46,167 nt of DNA. Source: Adiantum capillus-veneris. Taxonomy: Eukaryota > Streptophyta > Polypodiopsida > Polypodiales > Pteridaceae. Location of the stretch: assembly GCA_014529385.2 (NCBI GenBank), contig CM043959.1, positions 8,773,526 through 8,819,692 on the forward strand, given 5' to 3'. Made by a program: the position numbers and the translations under genes. The notes below the pieces were generated by a model. The model had not been told where the DNA came from. It did not search any database and was given only the letters and a program-made list of their open reading frames with translations. Positions 22,625 to 33,533 of this stretch are shown here, one piece after another. Every line of letters begins with the position of its first letter. Positions within the stretch are counted from its first letter, which is position 1.

Positions 22625-22900
22625 GGGCCCCCATTATCGGATCCCATACAAGGCCACCTTGCCTATTGTCTTTATTGCATAATTGTCCTCGAGGGGTCAT
22701 TGTCCCGACTTAGAGACTCCTCTTTTCAAGCATTAAAAAAAACTTGCATAGATTTATTATCAGAACGTTCCCATTCAGTGGGCTTATTTGACAAAGGATA
22801 CTAGCCTTAGCTGCCATTCACATTCCCAAGAGCACTCAATCTGGATACGTACCGCAAGCCCTCTACTCGCGGCTCGATTAACGGCAACATGTGCACAAAA
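22625..22900 (+). repeat. dispersed repeat B, copy 1
   Basis: CACCTTGCCTATTGTCTTTA, CCTCGAGGGGTCA, CAGTGGGCTTATTTG and ACAAGCCCTCTACTC-type words are shared, in order, with 32,735-33,065. The later part also matches 26,425-26,540 and, inverted, 24,230-24,340. The family is unidentified. A PPR pseudogene begins inside its right edge. Confidence 0.75.
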
Positions 22901-24950
22901 TGCGGTGTACTTCAAAAAGCCCAAAAGCGGCAAGGCCATGAACCTCAATGTTGTTTTGCACAAATGCAAAGCAAGGGTGTCTCTCTAGGAGTTATTGAAA
23001 GAAAACATCGTGCTTGAGACTACCTTGGTCAATGTGTTTTATGCCAAACGTGGTGTACTTCATCTCTTTGGAAGAAATTACCTATGCTTGAATCTTGAAG
23101 GCATGTGGCATGACACATCATGCTGATCTAGGCAAAAGAATGATTAAGCAGTCCTTTTGTTTAGAATGCCATCTCTTGGAGTACTCTGATTATGGCATGC
23201 CTAAGAGGGGCATAGTGTCCCCCCTCTGAGCTGTTTTTACCGATGCAAAAAAAGGGCCTCTCTCCAGTTGTGGGCTATTTTTGGTGGATCGAAGTGAGGG
23301 TGTCTTTCCAAATGCAATCACCTATGTTTTCATCTTGAATGCCTAGCCTGTTGATGGTCCTAGATCAAACAAGCAGTCTCTATTGGTGCCGTAGGTGCTT
23401 TGGAAGAGCTGAAGATGGAATTCCTTGGTGGACATTTATGTCAATTGTGGTGTACTTCAAAGATATCTCTCTCCGGAATGGCATCCCTTGCAACACACTA
23501 GGTATCACGAATGATGTTAAAGGAATGTATGGCCAAAGGAAGATGCTTTGTGCTGATCTATCGAGGTCGTTTAGACTAGGAATAATGAGTAACTAAAGAG
23601 AGTAGATGCTCATGTATGTGCAAAGGTGCACAATGGTCAATGAGGACCATATGGAAAGCTTGATGGGGCTGACGATACTAGTTTCCTCGAGCCTGAAGGT
23701 GCTTGTTTTGATGGGCACCTGGAATATGCTACAAGGACAGTTATGATTAGATGCGATATGTTTTGGATTATCAAAGATGCGTTTTGAAACCTCACGTGGG
23801 TCGGTTATTAATATTGAAGGTTGGTTTCGGATGATTTGGCAATTACGATGCATGGTGCTTGCGAATTGCACGAGATTTTGGGCCCAACAAGACTCCCTTT
23901 TGCGGTCGTATTGTAAGTACTGTAGGTGTGGAGGTACAACAAGAAAGCCAACAGCAGTTGTTGGTTCTTTTCAGGGATGCACATATGTGACTCGACAATA
24001 TCGGATCTAAGAATTTTTGCTGGTAAGAAACTTTTTTCTTTTTTGAAAATATAATGTTTTGCAAGCTTTGGGTGATAGAACCTAGAGAATAGGGGATGCT
24101 TGTTCTGTTGTATTGAAACCTGATGCTTTCACGAAGCAAAATTAAAGGTGAAGTTGAGGTCGCTGGAACAAAACAACCGGTGTCTCAGACCCACTTGATT
24201 ATGAAATCTGATGCACAAGGGGCCCATTTTCAAGATTCGAGTAGAGGGTTTGTGACAGGTATAAAGATTGAGTGTTATTGGGATTACGAGTGGCAACCAG
24301 GACTGGCTCTTCTTTCGGCTAATGAGCCCACCAAGTAGGCATGCAATAGGGCTGAGAAAGGCCTAAGGATGGTGGACATATGTGAAGTTTGTCCGAATTA
24401 TGGTCGCGAGGGTCTGGTGTGTGATGGTGAAAGTATCGGAGTTGAGATGATGACTCCTCGAGCTTGATTATGCGGGAAGGACAACGGGAACCTGGTAAAG
24501 GTAGCAGAAGTTATGCAAAAGAGATATCTTTTCCTCCTCACTCTCGAATTCTTGCCTCCTTGGCACATGCCATAAATGGATAGATGTTAACGTGGTGACT
24601 TGGGCATTTCAACATGCGGTTGGGCTAGATAAATGTGATAAGGCAGCCTATGTTTTGATGGTGAATATTTATGCAGCAGCGAGCATGCTAGAGAAGGCCA
24701 TAGTCATTAAAGCTTTAAGAATAAACATGGAAGCAGCCATGATATAGTTCATGGATTTATTCAACTAACACGGTGCATGAGTTTTGAGTAGACCCAATAC
24801 AAAGCATGCACAAAGTAAAGAGGTTGACTTGAAATCGAGGATATTGCTCTTGAAATGTGCTAAGAAGAGTAATGCCTAGTCTTTAAGTTGGTGTCCTTGA
24901 ATGTGTTTGATCCTTCAAAGGGACAATGCTTTGTTGTCATTGTATATAGC
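22886..24950 (+). pseudogene. PPR protein pseudogene (PLS/E type)
   Basis: PPR phrases appear in changing frames: MCTKCGVLQKAQK (22,889-22,927), FAQMQSKGVS (~22,955), IVLETTLVN, ILKACG (~23,095), NAISWSTLI (~23,167), ITYVFILNA (~23,320), and a long E-motif stretch at 24,562-24,747 containing AFQHAVGLDKCDKAAYVLMV and NIYAAASMLEKA, then TNTVHEF and KEVDLKSRI. This is the usual order of a plant organelle PPR protein ending in E motifs. Many stops and frameshifts, plus an inverted repeat-B insertion at 24,140-24,345, show it is dead. Intact relatives bind organelle RNA for C-to-U editing or processing. Confidence 0.8.
24140..24345 (-). repeat. dispersed repeat B, copy 2 (inverted)
   Basis: Reverse complement of 26,425-26,640: AAAGGTGAAGTTGAGGTC, GAGTAGAGGGTTTGTGACAG and GGCTCTTCTTTCGGCTAATG are mirrored there. 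It interrupts the PPR pseudogene. Confidence 0.75.
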
Positions 24951-25429
24951 ATGATTTGATACAGCCAATGGGTAGGCTCGTGTAAATTGAAAATGCCCAT
25001 AGATGATCAAGTCAATGTTGAACATACTGTGTACTGCAACAATCACTGAGAAAACACAAAACCGGATTATGGCACTTTATATGTGAGCGCAACACTCAGA
25101 TCAAGAAAAGGGTCATAACTAGCAAATTTTTTTGAAGCAATGGATATGAAAATTGGGTCCCTCGAAGCAGACGCTGCTCTATGTAGAAACATCTTAACCA
25201 CCCACTGCTTTCATTGATCAACCTTTTCCGTTTCCTCTTCAGCATTGATTGGATGGCCTGCAACTCCCACGCATACATTCTCATTCTTCCTTTGGGATGC
25301 CACTACGTCTCTCAGCTTTGTAATCCAGATGATCAGGAGTGTAGAAGAGTAGTTGTAGTACCATATAAGCCAAGCTCTGGATGACTTCGGATGTAGTCGT
25401 AGGATGCTTCATCTCCTGTATCTGGAGAG

Positions 25430-26075
25430 TAAATTCTCCAAAAGATTCCAAAGCAGTGAAGTCCCACTATAGTCTCTAGATCCAAGCAATTAAGTTGTTT
25501 AGGAAGAGATTGAAGATTCTCTCCTTAAGTGCATGTAGATATTCTTGTGGAAGCAAGTGATCTGATGTATTGAGGTCAAGTGGTAACTGCCTGTCCACCC
25601 AAGATGGAGGTGTTTTCTCTGGGAATGTTGGGATCACATGTTCCATGAGCATGGCTATATCTTATGTGAACTCCTTTGATGAGTCCATAGGTGTGTCCAT
25701 AGCAAACCACAAGTCACCACCTCCTCTGGAGTGCGCAACCACCAAATGATGGCTCAAATTAATGGATCTCCCAAGGATTGTGAGCACTAGATGATCAAGC
25801 CAATGTCAAAGATACTATGTATTGCAACACTCATTGAGAGACCAAACAGACCACTACAAGATGGTGTCTTGGCAGGATGTAACTTCATCTTATGTGAAGA
25901 ACACAAGCGAAAAGGCTATTGTCCACCCAAAAACGCAACTGCAAGGTGATAAAAACGCTTATGTCCATTGATTTTCAGTGTGCTCGTATGCTCTCGACAG
26001 GTTTCGTAACAGTGTAGAGGGTGAAGGGAGGGTGGGGAATCAATGTCAGAGCCCGTGCTGGGCTGAAAACAGAGA
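25430..26075 (+). repeat. dispersed repeat A, longest copy
   Basis: Matches 22,030-22,480 at both ends and holds an extra ~150 bp (about 25,675-25,815) that the earlier copy lacks. The tRNA-like head lies at 25,566-25,645; here the B-box-like part is eroded (GGGATCACA). It ends with the same GGGGAATCAATGTCAGAGCC. Confidence 0.65.
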
Positions 26076-26214
26076 AAGAAGTAGTGGAAGTATGGCTGAA
26101 ATCTGATGATCTAAAGAACAACAGGATCGGCAAGGCAAGCTGGTGTGGAAGGCAAGATTTAGGGTTGAAAAACTGAGCACTGCCTTCTTGTTGCAAAAAC
26201 GATACAGTTATCCA

Positions 26215-26430
26215 AAAATGCAGCTCCCTAAGTCCATTGTAGATGCTCTTGTGTAAGCCAAAAAGTCCATGTAGATGCTCTTGTGTAATCAAGTGATCTC
26301 ACGTGTCGAGGTCAAGTGGTAAGTGTCTATCCACCCAAGATGGGTGTTTTCTCTGGGAATGTCGGAATCCCATATGCCATGAGCATGGCCATATCTTGTG
26401 TGCACTCCTTTGATGAGTGCATAGGTTTCT
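26215..26430 (+). repeat. dispersed repeat A, head-only copy
   Basis: The best preserved tRNA-like head: GAGGTCAAGTGGTAAGTG (26,308-26,325), a hairpin CACCC-AAGAT-GGGTG in the anticodon-arm position (26,332-26,346) and TGGGA...TCCCA (to ~26,372). A short upstream word (GTAGATGCTCTTGTGTAA) is duplicated. Repeat B follows directly. Confidence 0.65.
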
Positions 26431-26650
26431 CCTTTGCATGCCTGTTTGGTGGGCTCATTGGTTGAAAGAAGAGCCAGTCCTAGCCCCCACTCGTAATCCC
26501 GATAGCACTCAATCTTGATATCAGTCACAAGCCCTCTACTCTAGGCTCAAAAAGGGGCTCTTGTCCCATTAGAGTTAATAATCAAGCGGGTCCGAGACAC
26601 CGGTTCTTCTGTCCCCCTGACCTCAACTTCACCTTTAGTTCTAAATTTCA
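26425..26650 (+). repeat. dispersed repeat B, copy 3
   Basis: Carries GTGGGCTCATTGG, ACAAGCCCTCTACTC, CAAGCGGGTCCGAGACACC and CCTCAACTTCACCTTTAG. It is the partner of the inverted copy at 24,140-24,345. Confidence 0.75.
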
Positions 26651-27633
26651 TTAATTCTGGCTGAGCCACATTCTTCCATTTTATATGGTTGGGCATAGTA
26701 TTCTGCAGGAAGAGAATAGCCTAGGAGAGAGTGCGAGAGATCCAAGACTCATGACAGATTGAGTAATAGCCAATGGGGAGGGAGGGGTAATGTGATGCAA
26801 AGACTTCAGAGTCTTGACTCTTCTACCAATCTACTTAGCCTCAACTACACTATTTGATAGAGAGACTGATAAGAGATACTTAGTTTTCTCTCTCTTTCTC
26901 CCTCACATCTCAAATTTAGGAGGCAACTATGCCCAGACAGAGGGTTCTTGCATGATAGAGTATGCTAGGATGCGGTAGTGCCAAACTCAATGCAGGAAAA
27001 CAAGGCCAACAAAGGCAAAGCATTCTCATGGGCACAATCTGAGAACACTTTAGAAAACTGGCTACATGATTTTGATATGGACGTGATGTTTTCATCCAAA
27101 AAGAATGTGCTCCTCAGCGACTAACCTTTGGTACCTTGGCTCAACAAGGTGAAGCTATTTATTCTCACGGTAATGCCAAAGCCAAATATAGATGTCTCAC
27201 TTGCATTTCAGAGGAGAAGCTCATTCAAGGGGCAAGGGAGCTTATCCCGAGCTGCAAGGGCAGCATATGTCGACACTTGATCCTCATATGCATGATGAAG
27301 AGGTCAGATTAGAGAGTTTTTTATGTTCTACTACTGCTCCTACACTTTCTCACTTGGTGATGTTGAATAGTGTCGGAGGCACAAAAACCAGACATTGCAG
27401 CCCTATCATGTATTCAAAGCTTGGTGAAACTTTGAGACACGTCGTGACTCCCCACCTCAAACACATGATGTGGAACGTAGCACTCTTACGCCATTCCAGA
27501 GTCTAATGAAGCATTATTCTTAGTTAGAAATCAAGCGGCATAGTCAACTTTTACTCTTACCCCCATGCTTCTCAGCTCCAAGCAGAAGACGACAAGAGAT
27601 AGATTTCATTTGTGAAACTGTCTAAAGCTCAGT
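26651..27633. other. no gene recognised
   Basis: A 104-codon frame at 27,192-27,506 (+) shows no motif I know. The rest has no coding signal that I can defend. It may be the leader of whatever the 27.6-28.4 kb frame belongs to. Confidence 0.35.
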
Positions 27634-28413
27634 ATGAGGAATGAAGGAAGTGGGGGGGAGTGCCATGCGGGTATTGTTGACTCCTACTCCCCGCATGAAT
27701 GGGAGAAGCAAGTTAGTGCAGGGAAAAGAAATCTACGAGTTGGGAGCTGCTTTGCGCCTAGAAAAGGAGCCATGGGAATGCTTATGCCTGGGAAGGTGTT
27801 TGATAATGGAACTGAGAAAGAGGTCCAAGAGTTGCTTGATGAAGCGAAACCCCCGCTCGACCTGGCCGGTTGGCATCAAAGGAAGGAAGGGATGTTGGAG
27901 GTGCCTTGTCGGGCCAAGTCTAACCCCCTTGTAGGAGGTTATCCTCAAGAGCACAGGGGAATCAGAACGGGTATGGACAGAGGTGGCCAGCAGCCAGGGA
28001 TTGCAAGGAGAACCACTGAACCTGACCAAAATTAGGATGAGAGTAAGGTGAGAAGGCAGGCTGTGGTATTGAAGAGGGAGTCGGGAATTTTACGCAGGCA
28101 AAACCAGGGAAGGCATGTCAAGGATATGAAGATGTGGGGAACGTCGGTTACAAGACAACCAGGTCTGTCTTATGGAAACATGGCGGGCGTGAGCCCCTTT
28201 GACGAAAAGATACACGATGATCGGATCAAAGTTGTGGTTATGGAGATTCAAAGGGGAATGTATTTGGAGTTCTCGTATGGGTTATTCGCTGGGCTCAAGC
28301 TGTTTAAGGCGGACCCTCTGGGAGTGGTTTCCATTAGGATACAGTGGAGCAAGAGGGTCCAGGTCGTGTTATGGATGCACATGTATGGGGCTGAGGATGG
28401 CATGGATGGCTAG
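27634..28413 (+). CDS. 260-codon frame with one in-frame amber; possible DUF4283-like transposon protein
   Basis: One reading frame runs from ATG at 27,634 to a stop at 28,411-28,413, interrupted once by TAG at 28,033-28,035. The first 133 codons are Gly/Arg/Glu-rich and low in hydrophobics. The second half contains LSYGNMAGVSPFDEKIHDDR and then LFAGLKLFKADPLG and SIRIQWSKRVQVVLW. The latter resembles the chimeric frame at 39.1-39.2 kb (LLAGPRPPIDILK, SIRKQWGV), so both may descend from a DUF4283-type domain found in plant LINE and gag-like proteins. The link rests on a short resemblance. The chosen ATG is simply the first in the open frame. It is more likely a decaying transposon gene than a host gene. 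Confidence 0.35.
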
Positions 28414-28550
28414 TTGTTGGCTATGATACCCTCGACAAGGTACCCATTGGTGGGAGATTCCTGAAGCTTAGTTATGGGCAGGTGGAGCTTCTGGGCCTGG
28501 CTTCACTAGTCAAAAATGATGCAATCAGAGGGCTGGATGTCCCTAACCCC

Positions 28551-29120
28551 TTAAAATGGCTCTTGAAGACCTGAAAATAACCAATCTAAAAGGCACAAAA
28601 ATATGAGTTGAAACAAACTTCTCAGTGAGCAATGCAAATTGGGCGAGAGAGCACTCCTCAATCCCCTCAACCTGGATCTCGAAGCCCTCCAAATAACCAA
28701 TCCAAAAGGCATAAAAACCTGAGATGAAACAACCAAATGCGCATAAACTTGGCCACTAAACACCTGCTCAATCCCCAATGATAATGATCGGAACCATAAT
28801 TGACTGTGGGCCTTGCAATTCAAAGCAAATGAAGCAAAGGGACTAGCACCTTGCAAAGCATTCCACAGGACAACATTCTTAACCGGTACTCTTTTGAACA
28901 CATTAAAGGTATCTGTAATCTTTTCACATTGAACATATATGTCCATAAGACTTCACATCACAAACAATCCTACTTCAAGCCCACCCTCGGTAATATGCTC
29001 ATCCACAAATTTTCATGTTTGCATGAGAATGTCCCATTTGGCGTATATTTTGACCAAGGAACCATGTAGAAAAATAATCTTACCCATCAACATTTTGCAA
29101 ACATGGACACAAATGTAGCA
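28551..29120 (-). pseudogene. PPR fragment, with a duplicated ~108-bp unit
   Basis: The minus strand gives MDIYVQCEKITDTFNVFKRV and PVKNVVLWNALQGA, a textbook PPR boundary, with IYAKWDILMQT upstream (about 29,010-29,050). Below about 28,790 two ~108-bp units follow each other (about 28,565-28,675 and 28,680-28,785), sharing ATAACCAATC, AAAGGCA and CTCAATCCCC words; 108 bp equals 36 codons, about one PPR motif. An open frame of 131 codons (28,551-28,946) covers them. Stops break the upstream part. It is probably a dead PPR piece distinct from the 22.9-24.9 kb copy. Confidence 0.65.
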
Positions 29121-29311
29121 ACCTTGGTGTTATAAATCTGAATTATACAAGCATATGAAAGCCATTGACAGAAGGTAGAATGAGACTACTCAAAGCTATA
29201 AGGCTGCTCCATCAAGACCAAAACAAATCTTTGTACATACTATGAATATGTACAGCCTTCTCGGACCTGTGTCCACTGAAGGTAACATCTTGCAAGGCTC
29301 AAGCCTAGCCG

Positions 29312-29937
29312 ACTGATCTACATGTATATCAATAGGTGGCCATTCATAGTGCTCAAGCTCGTGTCTAGGATGGCCCATAATAGATGATAAGCACAAGCTC
29401 AAAAATGACTTGAGCTTTGCAAAGACTACATGGAGCCTGACCGGCTCATTCGAAACAACGAGCTAATCCTCGCCCAAGTCATAAGGCAGTTGCAAATACT
29501 CTCCTCATCAACAAGCGGCAAGTTGTGAAGCTTGATAACAGGAGTAACCTCGGGCATAATGTCCAATATATCGTCATGGACTATAGTTTCTATGCGCTCA
29601 TCCATAAGCACACATGGGCAATCACATGTGCCGCTCACCATCTCCTCCATCTCCCACTCAAAGTCATGCATAGCATCCTCACGCTACCAAAATCCAATCC
29701 TACCAGGATCAAGGGTCTGCAGTTGGCTTCCATTGAGCTCACCCAAATCTCACATACACACAGATTGATCATAGCCTATCGCATCTGGCATAACATCGCA
29801 CCAAATCTCCTCATCTACATCATCGTCTAAGTCGTGCTCACAAATTGCATAGGGCTCCCCATAATGTACATCAAGCTCTACTAGCTCATAAAAAACTAGG
29901 GGCAACTTAAAGGCGCTGATGCTTATCCATATCTTGG
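29312..29937. repeat. 626-bp duplication, first unit
   Basis: Most of this unit recurs at 29,938-30,416 in the same orientation, about 10-15% diverged: AATAGGTGGCCA, AGATGATAAG, TCATCAACAAGCGGCAAGTT, AATGTCCAATATATCGTCAT and CACCATCTCCTCCATCTCCC occur in both. On the minus strand the unit encodes an acidic stretch (29,426-29,671) with FEWEMEEM and VHDDILDIMPEVTP. Confidence 0.9.
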
Positions 29938-30416
29938 CTGATCTGCATGTCTGTCAATAGGTGGCCACTCATAGCACTCAAACTCACTGAGAGGCCGACC
30001 CAGAATAGATGATAAGCCCAAGCTCAAAAATGACTCGAGCTCTGAAAATACTACATGGAGACTGATCGGCTCATTCAAAACAACGAGTTGATCCTTGCCC
30101 AAGTCATAAGGCAGTCGCAAATACTCTTCTCATCAACAAGCGGCAAGTTCTGATGCTCGACACCCAGGAGTAACCTCATGGATAATGTCCAATATATCGT
30201 CATGAACTACAGTTCTACGTGCTCATCCATAAGCACATATGGGCAACCACATGTGCCGCACACCATCTCCTCCATCTCCCACTCGAAGTCATACACAACA
30301 TCCTCATGCTGCCAAAGTCCAATCCTACCCGGATCAAGGGTCTCCCTTAGTCTCTACCTGGATCCCATTGAGCTCATCCAACTCGCACATAGACACAAGT
30401 TGATCATAGCCTATCA
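29938..30416. repeat. 626-bp duplication, second unit
   Basis: Second copy of the segment above. Its minus strand keeps a 65-codon frame (29,923-30,120) with LPYDLGKDQLVV and FECYEWPPIDRHADQ, also readable in the first copy. The conserved minus-strand peptides suggest the duplicated unit came from a coding sequence that I do not recognise. Confidence 0.85.
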
Positions 30417-31844
30417 ACCTTTGTACTCGCTTTGTACCATGTATCTAAGACCTCATGCAATAGATAGCTTTCAAGATATGGGGGATGCATACCCTCTCCA
30501 CAAGACCTTTTTCAACATATGTTTGCTACCCCAGTTGACTCTTGTATCACCGTTGGTGGGACGTTGAGTTTTTGCTATTTTAGGCTACTCCACATATTTA
30601 TGGATGGATATATTGATGTATTTTCTTTGTTCACATAATTGAATCAAGATTTGAGGATACAGGTAGGAGCCACAGAAGGTGGCGGACACTCATGCATGGG
30701 ATGGAGCAAAACAGATTTGTCTTTGGTGAGAGTTATGGACCTTCTATTGATCTTTGGGGCCACATGACGCATACACTTGTTATTGTATTTTCCGAATAGC
30801 TTGAGCAGCCTAGGTTTTCTCTTGATGGTAGGATTTGGGATTAGCTATGTATTACATTGAAAGATCATTTTATATGCTTCTTTAAGGCTCTATATCAGTC
30901 AGAGTTTTGCATGTCCGAGGGAAAGTTGGACAAGCTAGATGGGCTATTTTGGACATGTTGTTTGGTTGAGTCAATTGCCTCTTGTCGCCAACATGATGTT
31001 ATGTTTCTAGATGATTGGTTGTCTTTTCGTATGCGGGATGCGGTATTGTCCTCTTTATGGGAGATCGAGGATCAGTCTTACCGATGGTTTTGGGATTATG
31101 AGATGCTCCACCGTCATTGGTTTTTGATAAGTGGCATGGGTGATTGAAATAAGAGCGTGGACTCGCTATCATGATTCGGGAACAAATGAGCGACCATACA
31201 CTACGCAGATTCATGGATCAGCCATAGTGGATACATGCAAATTGGCTTTCTTATTGGTTAGATGCATTCCCCATGTTGTTTTTTCTTAGTAGAGTGAGCT
31301 ATTCCACATTAGAGTGTGCGTACATACATGTGGGATCCTGGCCTGAGTGAGGAGATGTGGTATATGTTGTTCAGGTATATTTCCCATCTGGGTTGGTTTG
31401 CATTTCCTCCTTGAGGCTTGGATACGCAGGTTCAAGCTACAGCTCATCAGCCTTCCCACCATCAGCTTTCAGCCCTCCGCTTGGGCCCTTTTTGTCGAGC
31501 CCTTCTAGGCTCCCTTTGTCCTATCAAATCAGCCCTACTTTTGGGCTCTTTGTTGACCAAGTTTTGTGGCTTCCGTCTCGGTGTTTTATCCTCAATTCAT
31601 TCCCCGTTTGGGGCCCTTTGTATCAGCCCTTCAGAGTCTTTCCTCACTTTCCAATTTCAGCCCAGCTTGGGGCTGATTTGGGTAGGTCTTTGAGCAGGTG
31701 ACCCAGGCACCATACATCCTGGATTGTTGTTGTGTGCGGGCGCACAAGCCCTCTTGTTTTCTGCTTTCTGTTAGCAAGTTGTTTCCTTGTTGGATATGCG
31801 AGTTTGGACATGTATGCCCATTGAGGATTTCAAGACATGACATT
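30417..31844. other. no gene recognised; right part may be a 5' LTR
   Basis: A 96-codon frame at 30,857-31,147 (+) shows no domain. From about 31,430 the + strand repeats CAGCCCT and GGGCCCTTT-type words (31,441-31,690) and ends TTCAAGACATGACAT before the primer-binding site at 31,845. That layout would suit an LTR, but I find no second copy and cannot set its left end. Confidence 0.35.
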
Positions 31845-31857
31845 TGGTATCCGAGCC
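31845..31857 (+). other. primer-binding-site-like sequence
   Basis: TGGTATCCGAGCC differs at one base from the initiator-Met site TGGTATCAGAGCC and lies just after a CA-ending stretch (CAAGACA). It implies an LTR to the left and element leader to the right. Confidence 0.55.
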
Positions 31858-31954
31858 TCGTTGCAAGCCTTGTTGTTTACTTGATGCATTGAGTATTGTG
31901 GGTTTGTGTATATTGAGAAGATCATGTTGATCTTGATCACCTGATGTTTTTTTT

Positions 31955-32368
31955 GTGGTCTATGCTGGTTCCCCTCAGGGGTTTTTGATGTGCAATGAGA
32001 CTTCATGTTATCCTCTTCTACGAGCAGGACTTTTGGGAGTTGTGGGTGTCTCTATGATGGCTGGGTCTGGTTGTGTATATCTGGATGACGGATCAGCTGA
32101 TAGTCATTTTGAGAAACAACTTTGCAGGACATGTAATTGCCTCTTGGTTATGGTGGAATTAGTAGAACAAGTATATGAGGATAGATGTGTGGACCAGCCG
32201 ACTTCAGAGAGGATCTATGAGTTGTTCAAGAAGGCATGGAGTACTTCATGTGAGAAGTGGCTTGTACATCGAGGGATACACTTAAAGATGACAGCTCGAT
32301 TTACTAAGGAGGAAGAGGAGATACACAAAGGGAAGAAATTGAAAGGATATAGATTGGATGCTTGGTAG
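31955..32368 (+). CDS. 137-codon frame of unknown function
   Basis: The frame begins about 100 bp after the primer-site-like sequence, where a gag would start. Its N-terminal half is uncharged with several Cys and Gly; its C-terminal half is charged (ELFKKAW, FTKEEEEIHKGKKLKG). I see no gag, zinc-knuckle or transposase motif. A second, acidic frame (32,530-32,712) follows after a gap with stops. It may be a decayed gag or a chance open frame. Confidence 0.3.
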   Translation: MVYAGSPQGFLMCNETSCYPLLRAGLLGVVGVSMMAGSGCVYLDDGSADSHFEKQLCRTCNCLLVMVELVEQVYEDRCVDQPTSERIYELFKKAWSTSCEKWLVHRGIHLKMTARFTKEEEEIHKGKKLKGYRLDAW

Positions 32369-32529
32369 CAAAGATGCGATGACATTGATCATCATGAGCA
32401 GGATGTGGAGACACTTTATAGCATTTCTAGACGGCCTATGATGAGTATAGACGCTTCACTCCTTGCATGGAGGACACTATGCCTTGTGTGGATGATACTT
32501 AGTATGATACAGCTACGGACATTGATGAG

Positions 32530-32712
32530 TTGGTAGAGCTCGATGAGGGCTTGATAGAGTCCTATGCGCATGATGATGGGGATGCTTGGGAGTATGTGGC
32601 AGATGAGCACATTACTAGTGACATGATGCACAAGGATGTGGACATGGGTGATGATGAGTTCTTGCATCTTATGGAGGAGGATCAAAATGATGCTCTTATG
32701 AACACCTATTAG
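32530..32712 (+). CDS. short acidic frame of unknown function
   Basis: 60 codons rich in Asp and Glu (MVELDEGLIESYAHDDGD, MGDDEFLHLMEEDQND). It is loosely reminiscent of the acidic minus-strand peptides in the 626-bp duplication, but I could not align them convincingly. No domain recognised. Confidence 0.25.
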   Translation: MVELDEGLIESYAHDDGDAWEYVADEHITSDMMHKDVDMGDDEFLHLMEEDQNDALMNTY

Positions 32713-32734
32713 GCTTGTGCGGTAGAGATGACCT

Positions 32735-33065
32735 GCCACCTTGCCTATTTTCTTTACCGCATAACTATCCTCGAGGGGTCACCGTCCTAACTACAAGACT
32801 CCCCTTATCAAGCATAAAAAAAAAACTCACGTAAATTTATCATCAATAGCTAGAGCTTTCTTAGGCCCCAATACCTGCCCGTTCAGTGGGCTTATTTGCC
32901 AAAGGATAGGAGCCCTGGCTACCATTCACATTCCCAAGAGCACTAAATCCGGATATGTACCACAAGCCCTCTACTCATGGATCGAATAGGGGCTCTAGGC
33001 CCCTCTACATAACCATCCAGCGGGTCTGCAACCCCCATTTCTTTGCACGAAAAATCTCAACTTCT
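32735..33065 (+). repeat. dispersed repeat B, copy 4
   Basis: Same order as copy 1: CACCTTGCCTATT, CCTCGAGGGGTCACCGTCC, CAGTGGGCTTATTTGCC, ACAAGCCCTCTACTC, then the AGCGGGTCTG part that copy 1 lacks. This is the most complete copy in the window. Confidence 0.75.
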
Positions 33066-33533
33066 CCTTTATAATACTTCCACAACACAACCGCTTCCTG
33101 TGCCATATACGCTAATCTCACACATACTCCATCTGGTCATAACTTCCCTCAACAAGCATTCCAAGCGTCTCTCGAAACGAGAAACTTCTGGCTCGATGGG
33201 GCAACACGAAACATTTTCCCTTCTCTATACATTCCTCCAAGCAATTTTCCCAACATATGAAACCTTACTCCAATGAAGACCAACTAATTGATTATGAAAA
33301 TTTCCTCACAGCCACCCAAAGCCATAACATGAAAATTACTCATCTCCCAACCAACAATCATCTTTTCTATCACATCTTCGTCAAATAATCGCTTCTATCC
33401 GATATCCTATACATCCACCACATCTTTTGTTACCATTGCCCCCTCTTGACATTCCAATTGAGCTCCTAAGACCTTCGATGCCTCGACCTTGTATCTCAAA
33501 AAAGCTCTTCCCTTCACCTCTACTTTAACCAGA

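Noticed and set aside
27733-28029. 98-codon minus-strand frame
   Set aside because: Antisense to the larger + frame 27,634-28,413 and without motif.
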